From contig CAYLYZ010000017.1 in NCBI GenBank assembly GCA_964387885.1, forward strand, positions 1-64,000: a stretch of 64,000 nt of DNA, given 5' to 3'. Within the stretch, counting starts at the first letter, position 1. Each line of letters opens with the position of its first letter. Source of the DNA: JABGPL01 sp964387885. GTDB taxonomy: Bacteria > Electryoneota > AABM5-125-24 > Hatepunaeales > Hatepunaeaceae. Under the pieces are notes generated by a model. It was not told where the DNA came from. It made no database searches and worked only from the letters and a program-made list of their open reading frames with translations. Position numbers and translations under genes: made by a program. Of the stretch, positions 42,949 to 50,730 are shown in pieces.

Positions 42949-44210
42949 TGAAACAAAGAGTTATAAAGACAGAAGATCAGTATGAAAAGGCTCTTGCACG
43001 AATCGAAGAGTTATTTGATGCAATTCCCGGTTCGCAAGAAGAGGAAGAACTCGAATTACTCGCGATTTTGGTCGAGAAATATGAAGATATTCATTACCCG
43101 ATAGGCTTGCCCGGTCCCATCGAGGGAATCAAATTCCGGATGGATCAGCAGAATTTGACTCAAAAGGATATGGTCAAATATATTGGGAGTTTGAGTAAAG
43201 TATCCGAAGTACTAAACGGCAAACGTCCGCTAAGCCTTTCAATGATCAGGTCATTGCATGAGGGTTTGGGAATTCCCTATGAGGTTCTGCTGCATGAAGA
43301 GGGCAAACAGTTGGAAGCCTGCAAATATAATATCAGGGATTATCCATTCACCGAGATGTTCAAGCGGGATTACTTCCCATCCTTCACGGGCAACCTCAGC
43401 CGGGCAAAAGATCATTCAGAGGAATTGTTAACGGATTTTTTCTCAGAATTTGAAAAGGTTGAAAACGGATTAATTTATAATCGAAAATCTCTGCAAAACT
43501 CGGATGAAACAGCACTGAAAGCATGGCAGGCAAGAGTTTTGAACATCGCAGCTCAGCAGGAAATCTCATCCTATAAGCATGAAAAGATAAATTTTGATTT
43601 TCTTGTGAAAGCCGGAAAATTGAGCTTTTATGAATCCGGTCCTCGTGTTGCAATTGATTTGCTGAATAAATTTGGAATTCACTTTATTATTCTTCCTCAT
43701 CTCCCAAAGACTCATCTTGATGGCGCATGTTTTAGTTCACCCTCGGGAAATCCAGTTATTGGAATGACTCTACGATATGACCGGCTTGACAATTTCTGGT
43801 TTACCCTGATGCATGAACTCGCTCATGTCAGCTTGCATTTAGAAAATGAAAATGCAGTATTTTTTGACAACACAGAAGAAGTCGTAGCCCGGTGTTCTCC
43901 GAACCCGGGTTCAGCAAACCACGAACACAATCCCGGGTTCGGAGAACACCGGGCTACATCTGACTCCGAATCCAAAAAGGAAACCGAGGCGAATCAATTA
44001 GCCCAGAAAGCTCTCATCCCGGAAGAATTATATCCCACCCAGAGATTGACTGCGGTTCGAAATGCAAAAGATGTCAAACAAATAGCCGAATTTCTTGAAA
44101 TCTCACCGGCTATTGTTGCGGGTAGAGTAGCGAATGAGACTCAGGATTTCAAGAAATATTCGTCGCTGCTTGGGTGGCGGGAGGTTCGGAAGGTGTTTGC
44201 AACCTTTTGA
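42948..44210 (+). CDS. higA: HigA-like antitoxin fused to ImmA/IrrE metallopeptidase
   Basis: A 420-residue protein with an N-terminal HigA region and XRE-type helix-turn-helix (about residues 61-110, 'QKDMVKYIGSLSKVSEVLNG') and a C-terminal M78 (ImmA/IrrE) peptidase domain (about 210-390). The zinc site 'HELAH' is at residues 289-293 and the third-ligand region is 'ETEANQLAQKALIP'. Between them, residues about 313-337 are encoded by a 74-bp perfect palindrome (43884-43957) that looks inserted; the frame is kept. The protein would repress and neutralise HigB; the peptidase could cleave the antitoxin or another repressor after a signal. Whether the insertion leaves peptidase activity is unknown. 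Confidence 0.88.
   Translation: MKQRVIKTEDQYEKALARIEELFDAIPGSQEEEELELLAILVEKYEDIHYPIGLPGPIEGIKFRMDQQNLTQKDMVKYIGSLSKVSEVLNGKRPLSLSMIRSLHEGLGIPYEVLLHEEGKQLEACKYNIRDYPFTEMFKRDYFPSFTGNLSRAKDHSEELLTDFFSEFEKVENGLIYNRKSLQNSDETALKAWQARVLNIAAQQEISSYKHEKINFDFLVKAGKLSFYESGPRVAIDLLNKFGIHFIILPHLPKTHLDGACFSSPSGNPVIGMTLRYDRLDNFWFTLMHELAHVSLHLENENAVFFDNTEEVVARCSPNPGSANHEHNPGFGEHRATSDSESKKETEANQLAQKALIPEELYPTQRLTAVRNAKDVKQIAEFLEISPAIVAGRVANETQDFKKYSSLLGWREVRKVFATF
43884..43957. repeat. 74-bp perfect palindrome inside higA
   Basis: Two 26-base arms (43884-43909 and 43932-43957), exact reverse complements beginning GTAGCCCGGTGTTCTCCG, surround a 22-base loop. It belongs to the GTAGCCCG...CGGGCTAC repeat group also seen at 45613-45718 and near 56400-56424. 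Confidence 0.9.
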
Positions 44211-44326
44211 CCAAATTCTAGTTTGGAGGCAGTTGTTGATATGGAAGTTTAAAAAGTGCGCTAGGGGATTGCAGAGTATTGAAAAACTTGACCTGTAACG
44301 GACTGCATCCTCATTATAATTTCGAC

Positions 44327-44355
44327 TTGACTTTAAACCTACCTTAATGTATATT
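44327..44355 (+). promoter_or_regulatory. Predicted promoter before the UGA-containing gene
   Basis: TTGACT, 17 bases, TATATT. The 214-base gap after higA contains this promoter and, at 44371-44412, a 13-codon frame behind AGAGG that may be only chance. The next frame starts at 44425 behind GAGG. Confidence 0.55.
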
Positions 44356-44424
44356 CCCAGAGGTAAGAAGATGTCTCTTAAAGCAAAAGAAATGAATACA
44401 ACATTATACTAATGAGGTAAAATC

Positions 44425-44805
44425 ATGGGATTTTTAGATTTTATTGGAAAGGTGACCAGCATCAAAGACAATGTTGATTGGTCAAAATCCAAAAAAATTG
44501 GTGTAATATGACCAGATTTTTTTGGTCAATATTTCATATATATTGATTCAAAGCTCATTGTTGCGATATTTCTTCCAAAATCAGACAAGACATTACATAT
44601 TTTCAATGGTGATATTTTTCGGGCATATAGATGGATAAAGTGTGATCAAACCGGAAGTAAAGTGATGGATGATAATCCACCAGAAGGTGCTTTTGAGTGG
44701 AAGATTAATCGAAAACATATCTTATTCAGGGGTACTGGATTTGAGTCAAGGAAATCTGTTTATCGTGGTAAAGTAGTAACTTTTGAAGATTTTTTCAAGA
44801 TATAA
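44425..44805 (+). pseudogene. 126-codon gene with one in-frame UGA at codon 29
   Basis: A GAGG ribosome-binding site and ATG (44425) start 'MGFLDFIGKVTSIKDNVDWS'; after 28 codons comes TGA (44509-44511), and the same frame then runs open for another 97 codons ('PDFFGQYFIYIDSKLIVAIF' onward) to TAA at 44803-44805. The downstream part has normal composition ('FRAYRWIKCDQTGSKVMDD', 'FEWKINRKHILFRGTGF'). The simplest explanation is a recent nonsense mutation (for example from TGG) or a sequencing error. The UGA is followed by C, a leaky context, and sits at the base of a weak 6-bp hairpin TGACCA/TGGTCA. Family not recognised. Confidence 0.7.
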
Positions 44806-44941
44806 ATGAAAATTGGATTGACTCAAAAATTCATGAATACATCAGTGTTATGTCCACAGGTGGAGTAATAAGTTGATGTACTGAATCCAAAATACATTTA
44901 ATTGCTACCAAGTATCTCAAATAATTCAAGGAATAACCTTA

Positions 44942-45616
44942 ATGGAACTTATGGATAAGATTAAAAAAAGCCGTGCTGAAGTAATTGAAGTATACTCTGA
45001 ACATGCAACACCGCTTATACAGTCTGCTATTTCAGCACTTCCCTATGTTGGTGGAATAATTAGTACTTATCTATCAGGGAGCAGTCTCGACATTCATATT
45101 AAGAGAACTGAAGAGTTTTTTGAACAAGTGAAAGAGCGATTGGAGGAGATTGAGGAGGGAAAGGTTGACAAAGAGTACATTGAATCGGTTGAATTTTACT
45201 ATTTAGTAAAAGAAATTTTCATAAAGGTAGCCACCGAGCGTGATGGAAAAAAGCTTCAATACTTTCGCAATCTATTTATTAATGGAATTATAAATGAGGA
45301 TTCCAGGGAAGATTTTAAGCATGTATGCATACAAATTATGGAAGATTTAACAGCCTCACATTTGGAAATCTTAATGAATATTGTTGAATTCATCAAAGAA
45401 AATGACAGCTCCGATCTTAAAATACCAATGAACCTTTTATTTAAGAATAAAGAAATTTACAAACACGATCCTAGTATGCGTGGGTTAATCAACCGATACT
45501 TACTCGATTTAGAGGACAAAGGACTCATTTCTCAAGCCACCGTAGATTTTAGGTCAGGGAGATTGACACAATTTGGTGTTGATTTTATAAAATATATGAA
45601 TGATCAAGCCTCGTAG
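44942..45616 (+). CDS. Abi-like protein of unknown function
   Basis: A 224-residue protein. An N-terminal amphipathic/hydrophobic segment 'ATPLIQSAISALPYVGGIIS' (about 20-40) is followed by charged helices ('FFEQVKERLEEIEEGKVDKEY', 'ATERDGKKLQYFRNLFINGI') and a C-terminal helix-turn-helix-like part ('LINRYLLDLEDKGLISQATVDF'). The pattern resembles abortive-infection alpha (DUF4393-like) proteins found near toxin-antitoxin genes and prophages; this is inference without a search. Composition is AT-rich, as in the HigBA segment. The TAG stop lies within a GTAGCCCG repeat end, so the native C-terminus may have been altered. Confidence 0.75.
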   Translation: MELMDKIKKSRAEVIEVYSEHATPLIQSAISALPYVGGIISTYLSGSSLDIHIKRTEEFFEQVKERLEEIEEGKVDKEYIESVEFYYLVKEIFIKVATERDGKKLQYFRNLFINGIINEDSREDFKHVCIQIMEDLTASHLEILMNIVEFIKENDSSDLKIPMNLLFKNKEIYKHDPSMRGLINRYLLDLEDKGLISQATVDFRSGRLTQFGVDFIKYMNDQAS

Positions 45617-45718
45617 CCCGAATCCCTTGTGGTTTGGGGATTTTATGTGTTTCTATTTTTTTACTTCATGATTCTTCGAACTTTTTCAGACTCCCGAACC
45701 ACACGGATCACAGGCTAC
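45613..45718. repeat. 106-bp imperfect inverted repeat (GTAGCCCG family)
   Basis: Left end GTAGCCCGAATCCCTTGTGG and right end CCACACGGATCACAGGCTAC are imperfect reverse complements. The left end provides the stop codon of the upstream gene. Another repeat, CTGGATACCTGCGTTCGCAGG, follows near 45772. Confidence 0.7.
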
Positions 45719-45836
45719 CAACTGAATCTAAAATGGAAGAATAGTTCTCTATAGGAACTCCTCTGGATACCTGCGTTCGCAGGTATGACGGAAGGAGATG
45801 TTGAAATCCTGGAATGCGTCGCTTCCGGGCTACTTT

Positions 45837-46943
45837 TTATTTCTTTCCCACCACATCCCGCATCCAGTCCGATATCGTGTCGAGAACACCAGGTGCAAAA
45901 TCTTTCGGGAGAGTTGCGTACTCGGTCATGCTCCCGGTTTTTGCTTTTATGAAAAGGTGATTTGCTTCGGGTATTTCTACAATAGTTACGTTTTTATTCC
46001 CGGTGTGATTCATGATCTCTGTTAGGGCAGTTTTGTTCAATTCAGCATCAACCTGAACATCAAGCTCCCCAAACAACACCAGAATCGGGACTGATACCTT
46101 TTTCCAGTCTTCTCCGAAATCATGGTTAAGGAGGAACTGATAACGCGGATGCTGGAAAGTGCTTATGCTTTGTGCTGCTCTTTTCTTTGAGAAAGCATCT
46201 AAATCGCCGAGTGCTGCCCTCTGTTGTTCCGGTAAAGCCTGCAGTCGTTTCCGGGTGGTGGCTGTCACTACTTCTGTTAGTTCTTCCCATTTTTCGGCAA
46301 TAACTAAATCAAAAATGCGCCGTTGCTCGCTAATTACTATTGCGGTCTCTTCATCACTCATCCCCCCAGCCCTTGCCTGTCTTTCAGCCTGACTCAACAG
46401 TAAATCGTAACCGGCTATGGCTCCTCCGCCAAGTGAAATCACAAACGCCACTCTTTTATCCTTCGAAGCAACCGTAGCAGCGATCAGGCTGCCTTCACTT
46501 TGCCCGAGCAATCCGATCCGTTCGGCATCAATGTTTTTCCTTTCCGATAGAAAACTTACTGCTGCCTCAGCGTCTCCGAAAAAATCTTCCTCGATAGAGG
46601 AAATGTAATCACCTGTCGATTGTCCAACACCCCGGTCGTCATAGCGCAGTACAGCAAAACCATTGGCGACAAGATGATCCGCGAGCAAAACAAAAGGTCG
46701 GTATCCGGGAATCACTTTCATTGCGCCATCACGATCCTGAGGTCCACTGCCGCTGATTGTAATAACAGCCCCAAACGATCCTTCAGTAGAGGGCATAGTC
46801 AGAGTTCCAGCAAGGGTGACTTCTCCGTTTGTGAAAGTAACATCCTCAGTGAGTGCATCGCACTCCGGTTGTGCTGTAACGAAACCATAGCTGCATAACA
46901 AACTGGTGATTATCGCAAGAGTTATGGTTTGAATCTTGAACAT
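45837..46943 (-). CDS. Exported alpha/beta hydrolase
   Basis: A 368-residue secreted hydrolase. Signal peptide about residues 1-24 ('AIITSLLCSYGFVTA'). Core motifs: 'ISGSGPQDRDG' oxyanion region, 'LRYDDRGVGQSTG', nucleophile elbow 'GLLGQSEGSL' (Ser in GQSEG), Asp in 'LFGELDVQVD' and His in 'PEANHLFI'. An insert of about 100 residues between the nucleophile and the Asp forms a lid. It resembles alpha/beta hydrolases of the BAAT/dienelactone-like group; probably an esterase or peptidase. Substrate unknown. Confidence 0.87.
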   Translation of the reverse strand: MFKIQTITLAIITSLLCSYGFVTAQPECDALTEDVTFTNGEVTLAGTLTMPSTEGSFGAVITISGSGPQDRDGAMKVIPGYRPFVLLADHLVANGFAVLRYDDRGVGQSTGDYISSIEEDFFGDAEAAVSFLSERKNIDAERIGLLGQSEGSLIAATVASKDKRVAFVISLGGGAIAGYDLLLSQAERQARAGGMSDEETAIVISEQRRIFDLVIAEKWEELTEVVTATTRKRLQALPEQQRAALGDLDAFSKKRAAQSISTFQHPRYQFLLNHDFGEDWKKVSVPILVLFGELDVQVDAELNKTALTEIMNHTGNKNVTIVEIPEANHLFIKAKTGSMTEYATLPKDFAPGVLDTISDWMRDVVGKK

Positions 46944-47044
46944 GTATTTTCCTTATATTATTTCAGTCAAGTTCGTTGTCCAAATCCCTCCTGAAATATA
47001 CTTTTTACTTCATTGCTGTCCTAAACAAATCAATTCTATGACCT

Positions 47045-47210
47045 CCTCATTCCCAACTTGATTGGGAATCCAGTATAAAGTAGTGTTACTTAAATACATA
47101 GGTTTAACACACTCTTTAATAACTCGATTTCTCAATACGAACAGCAAATCTAAAAAACAGGTTGTAGAACTTGTCTTGTCTCTGGATTCCCAGTCAAGCT
47201 GGGAATGAGG
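47045..47210. repeat. 166-bp inverted repeat of CATTCCCA hairpins
   Basis: Ends CCTCATTCCCAACTTGATTG (from 47045) and the facing copy ending AAGCTGGGAATGAGG (to 47210) are near-perfect 29-base inverted repeats, each itself a hairpin. The same right-end motif occurs inside the MITE at 20232-20384. It fills most of the 307-base gap 46944-47250; no gene seen. Confidence 0.75.
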
Positions 47211-47250
47211 AACTTGTCAAAACTCCCATTTTGGACAGGTATGTTTTTTC

Positions 47251-49848
47251 TTACTCTTTCCCCATCAAAATCTTAATCGCAGTAGTATCTTTGTTCGCTT
47301 CTGCGATGCCGATGGGAGATCTGACTGAGCTGTCCATACTGCGTGGATTTGCTCCGGCTTCAACCAGAGCTTTCATGATTTCGTGATATCCGCGGTAGGT
47401 TGCCTGATGCAGCGGTGTTTCATTGTTTTTACATCTTACCCTGACGTTGGCTCCATTTTTAATCAGGATTTTTGCGAGGGTTGTGGGACCTTGAACTCGC
47501 ACATTCTGGCAGACTACATAGAGAGGTGTGTTATCATACTCATCGCGGACATTTGGATCGAAATCATAATGGAGTAGAAGTTCGAGCGCTTGAGCTGCCC
47601 ATTCTTCCTTTTCGTAGAATAAAACCTTGATCAACATCGGAGTTGTGCTGCTGGGATGCTCCATTATCGCACCGTTTTCAAGCAGCAATTCTGCCTCATC
47701 AATGTAACCTCCACGCAATGCTTTTTCAAACAATGTGGTAGTTTGGCATTGATTTGAATACCAGGTTTTGAAAAGCCTGTTTATTTCGGCATCATTATCT
47801 ACAAATAGCTGGATTATTCCGAGAATTTCATCCTGGTATTGTGGGTATTCCTCATACTTCGAAAAACTGAACAGATAAGACAATGGTGGATAGCCATCTA
47901 TTGTCTTTATGCTGTCCTCCTCCTCTTTGGATAAATACCATGGCATGGTAGGTTGATGAAGTCTATACTTTCCCCAATGGTCAGGGCTAAATTCCGGAGA
48001 ATAAGAACGGGCATTGACATCAGCCCCAAGTTCTATAAGTTTGCTAACCATCGAGTATGAAGGCATTAATACAGCATAACACAAGGGAGTTATACCGTGA
48101 GAATTTCGGACATTTACTTCCGCCCCGGCATCGAGAAGCAGGTTCACGATATTCAGGTAATACTTTTCAATTGCATTGTGTAAAACCGTGCGGTCAAAAA
48201 AATCCCGGTAATTCGGATCTCCGCCCAACTCCAGAATCCGGACGACTTCAGCCGAATCGTTATCCAGCACCGCCCTTAATAAGGGTGTGATATCACCTCC
48301 AACGTATATTTTCTGAGACCTGGCACGTTGTTTTAACACTCCGGGACTAATTGACTTTGTTTTTTCAGTCTGGATTGGCTGATTTATATCACCATGATGT
48401 GCTTTAAGAAGCTTTAGCATTTCATCGCTGTTTTCACCATCAGCAGGTATCATATCTATTGGATATCGCTGATCCAAATCCGCAATATTTAATCTCCCCC
48501 CTGCTAACAACAGTTTTTGAACGTAATCTATTCTGCCCCGTTCAACCGACAGATGTAACGGTGTTTTTCTCCATGAGTTGGTGATATTTGGATCAGCTCC
48601 GGCATTAATCAGCAGATCGAACATACCGTCATGCTGAAGTAGAATTGCCATGTAAAGAGGCGTATGGTTTCTTTGTGCCGTCGGATTCAAATCTGCGCCA
48701 TAAGAAAGTAATAATTCTGCTATCTGAGTATTATTATTCCTTGCACAGAAATGAAGAGGGGAAAAACCCGGAAAAAAATCCGCAGCTGACGTAGAATACC
48801 CGGGATCGGGAATCTGATAATTTACATCTACTCCATGTTCTAAAAGCAATTTGACTATTTGGTAATTCTGTTTCAAACAAGCGATGGTGAGAGGGGTTCC
48901 TATCCATTTATCGGCATGATCAATCGAAGCACCATTATCAAGCAGGTATTCCGCAGTCCGGGCAGCATTGTAATGTGCGGCTTGATTTATTACTGTCATA
49001 CCATCGGGGTCAGTTACATTGATGTCCGCACCATTTTCAACCATCCTTTTGAGCAAATCCAAATTGTCAAATTGAACGACATAAAAAAGAATTTCATGAT
49101 GGCTGTAGTTCAATCGTTTCAAATCTGCGCCGGATTCTAACAGAAAGTTTATAATATTCCAGTTATCCAGCATTACTCTAGGACTGGAAAGTAGGACGCC
49201 AAATCCGCTTTTGTGGAATGCATGATGGAGAACGGTCAGACCATACTTGTCAGGCTGGTCGACTTTCATGCCCTGGTCCAAAAACAGCTTCAGAGTTTCA
49301 AAGCAACCTTTTCTTGCTGCCAAATGAATGGGCATGCATCCACTGCTGTCATGAATATAGAGATCGGCTCCGGCATCGATCAGAAGTTTCGTCATGGGCA
49401 GATTTTTGTCTGAAATTGCAGCCTGATGCAGAGGCGAATATCCCTGTCGTCCTATTTCAGAAAGATCCGGATTATGTTTAAGAAAGAGTTTGAAGACGTC
49501 AAAACGATCAGCCCATATACTGCGAAAAAAAGGAGATCCATAGGGTGTCCTGTAGCTGACATCTCCTCCCCGCTCAAGAACTAAACGGGCAACGTTTACA
49601 GCATTACCATTAGCGGCATGAAAGAGGAGCGGAGCCCCATACTTGTTCAGAGCATTAATCTTCCCTCCGGTATCAAGCCAGATTCTTATCGTTTCCACAT
49701 CATTAGTATTGGCAGCCCAGACAACAGCATCCGTAAGAGAATCCTGATAAACGGTATCTCGGATTGCAGCCAATCGCAGAGAATCATTTGCAGCAAAGGA
49801 TTGGAAACATAAAACCAGAATTAAGGTGACAGTATACTTAATTATCAC
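47251..49848 (-). CDS. Exported ankyrin-repeat protein
   Basis: An 865-residue protein made of about 20 ankyrin repeats ('GYSPLHQAAISDKNLPMTKLL', 'GCMPIHLAARKGCFETLKLFL', 'TPLHQATYRGYHEIMKALVEAG'). It starts at GTG 49848 with a GGAG site. Residues 1-20 ('IIKYTVTLILVLCFQSFA') form a signal peptide, of which about residues 2-10 are encoded by a dispersed GTGACAGTATAC repeat end. A linker near residue 500 ('TEKTKSISPGVLKQRARS') divides two blocks of repeats. Probably a periplasmic or surface binding scaffold; no catalytic domain seen. Confidence 0.88.
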   Translation of the reverse strand: MIIKYTVTLILVLCFQSFAANDSLRLAAIRDTVYQDSLTDAVVWAANTNDVETIRIWLDTGGKINALNKYGAPLLFHAANGNAVNVARLVLERGGDVSYRTPYGSPFFRSIWADRFDVFKLFLKHNPDLSEIGRQGYSPLHQAAISDKNLPMTKLLIDAGADLYIHDSSGCMPIHLAARKGCFETLKLFLDQGMKVDQPDKYGLTVLHHAFHKSGFGVLLSSPRVMLDNWNIINFLLESGADLKRLNYSHHEILFYVVQFDNLDLLKRMVENGADINVTDPDGMTVINQAAHYNAARTAEYLLDNGASIDHADKWIGTPLTIACLKQNYQIVKLLLEHGVDVNYQIPDPGYSTSAADFFPGFSPLHFCARNNNTQIAELLLSYGADLNPTAQRNHTPLYMAILLQHDGMFDLLINAGADPNITNSWRKTPLHLSVERGRIDYVQKLLLAGGRLNIADLDQRYPIDMIPADGENSDEMLKLLKAHHGDINQPIQTEKTKSISPGVLKQRARSQKIYVGGDITPLLRAVLDNDSAEVVRILELGGDPNYRDFFDRTVLHNAIEKYYLNIVNLLLDAGAEVNVRNSHGITPLCYAVLMPSYSMVSKLIELGADVNARSYSPEFSPDHWGKYRLHQPTMPWYLSKEEEDSIKTIDGYPPLSYLFSFSKYEEYPQYQDEILGIIQLFVDNDAEINRLFKTWYSNQCQTTTLFEKALRGGYIDEAELLLENGAIMEHPSSTTPMLIKVLFYEKEEWAAQALELLLHYDFDPNVRDEYDNTPLYVVCQNVRVQGPTTLAKILIKNGANVRVRCKNNETPLHQATYRGYHEIMKALVEAGANPRSMDSSVRSPIGIAEANKDTTAIKILMGKE
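49818..49843. repeat. Repeat end forming the ankyrin gene signal peptide
   Basis: GAATTAAGGTGACAGTATAC plus TTAATT matches one terminus of the element at 7974-8088 and lies within codons 2-10 of the ankyrin gene. Confidence 0.8.
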
Positions 49849-49910
49849 AAATTCTCCGTCTTACAGAATTGCAGAGGAAACACGATATGCGATGTATGTA
49901 TCTATTTTGA

Positions 49911-50573
49911 TTATTCATCGATCTTTCCCGCAAGAATCTGCCAATTTGAGAAAAACTGCTTTTCACCTTTGTTATCCCAGTAGCCTTCATCCAATTTCAA
50001 ACTTATAATCTTGAATCCGGTTAACATCTCCTCAAAATTTGCTTTATCTGCAAAGTAATGAATGTCTCCGGGGGTGACGGACTTTGTTGATGCGTATGTA
50101 TGGGGTGCAATACATTCACCGAAACCATATTTTCCATCTTTACGTGACGGACATGTAAAGTAGAAAAGTCCGGATGTTCTCAGCAAATCCCGTACACCTT
50201 CGATCGCTTCGGAAAACTGGCTTTTAAGACCATGATAAAGAACGTTGTAGCTCAATACAATATCAAATACTGATTGACCAGATGGCTTTTCGAGCATTGA
50301 ACAAACCTGGGTAGAAATACATAAATCTAACTCCCCTACCCATTTACGTAGATGATCAATTGCCTGCTGCGAAGCATCTGTGGCTGTAACGTGGAATCCA
50401 TGCATTGCAAAGGCTATTGCATGTCGTCCAAGTCCACATCCCAGATCAAGGACTTCAGGTTGGGTTTGGTGTGATTGTGACGAGATGAACTCAAGAACTT
50501 CGGGGGCAGGGATCTCCCACCATTCGTGGTTGCTCGAATTCTCCCAGTATTTATCCCAAATGTTGTTTTTCAT
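49911..50573 (-). CDS. Class I SAM-dependent methyltransferase (TehB-like)
   Basis: A 220-residue methyltransferase with motif I 'VLDLGCGLGRHAIAFAMHG' and acidic residue in 'VTATDASQQAI'; 'FDIVLSYNVLYHG' is motif IV and 'GLFYFTCPSRKDGKYG' the later strand. The 'CGLGRHA..a...G..VtA.D.s..ai' pattern resembles TehB and small-molecule methyltransferases. Starts ATG 50573. Substrate unknown. It is co-oriented with the ankyrin gene, 62 bases apart. Confidence 0.88.
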   Translation of the reverse strand: MKNNIWDKYWENSSNHEWWEIPAPEVLEFISSQSHQTQPEVLDLGCGLGRHAIAFAMHGFHVTATDASQQAIDHLRKWVGELDLCISTQVCSMLEKPSGQSVFDIVLSYNVLYHGLKSQFSEAIEGVRDLLRTSGLFYFTCPSRKDGKYGFGECIAPHTYASTKSVTPGDIHYFADKANFEEMLTGFKIISLKLDEGYWDNKGEKQFFSNWQILAGKIDE

Positions 50574-50587
50574 TCTAAAATTTGTTG

Positions 50588-50679
50588 AGCGGAATCTTAT
50601 TCCGCCATATTATGGGCATATCCCGACATATTATAGGCATATCCCGATTGTTTTCGTCGGATTAAGAATCCGACCTACG
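50588..50679. repeat. Paired-hairpin element, copy 7, with 21-bp duplication
   Basis: GCGGAATCTTATTCCGC and GTCGGATTAAGAATCCGAC ends. Between them a 21-base unit (CATATTATGGGCATATCCCG) is present twice in tandem at 50606-50626 and 50627-50647 with one change. Confidence 0.8.
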
Positions 50680-50730
50680 AAACTGCAATTTTGAGGGTTA
50701 AAACAATTGATTGGCCATTTTTCGTGCTGC

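Noticed and set aside
44371..44412. 13-codon leader peptide gene
   Set aside because: It has an AGAGG site, but the predicted transcription start (about 44362) leaves almost no room for it; not enough support to annotate.
44425..44805. Selenoprotein with SECIS-directed UGA
   Set aside because: The hairpin after UGA has only 6 base pairs and a U-rich loop, no conserved Cys-equivalent context is visible, and no sel genes are in the window. Kept only as one alternative.
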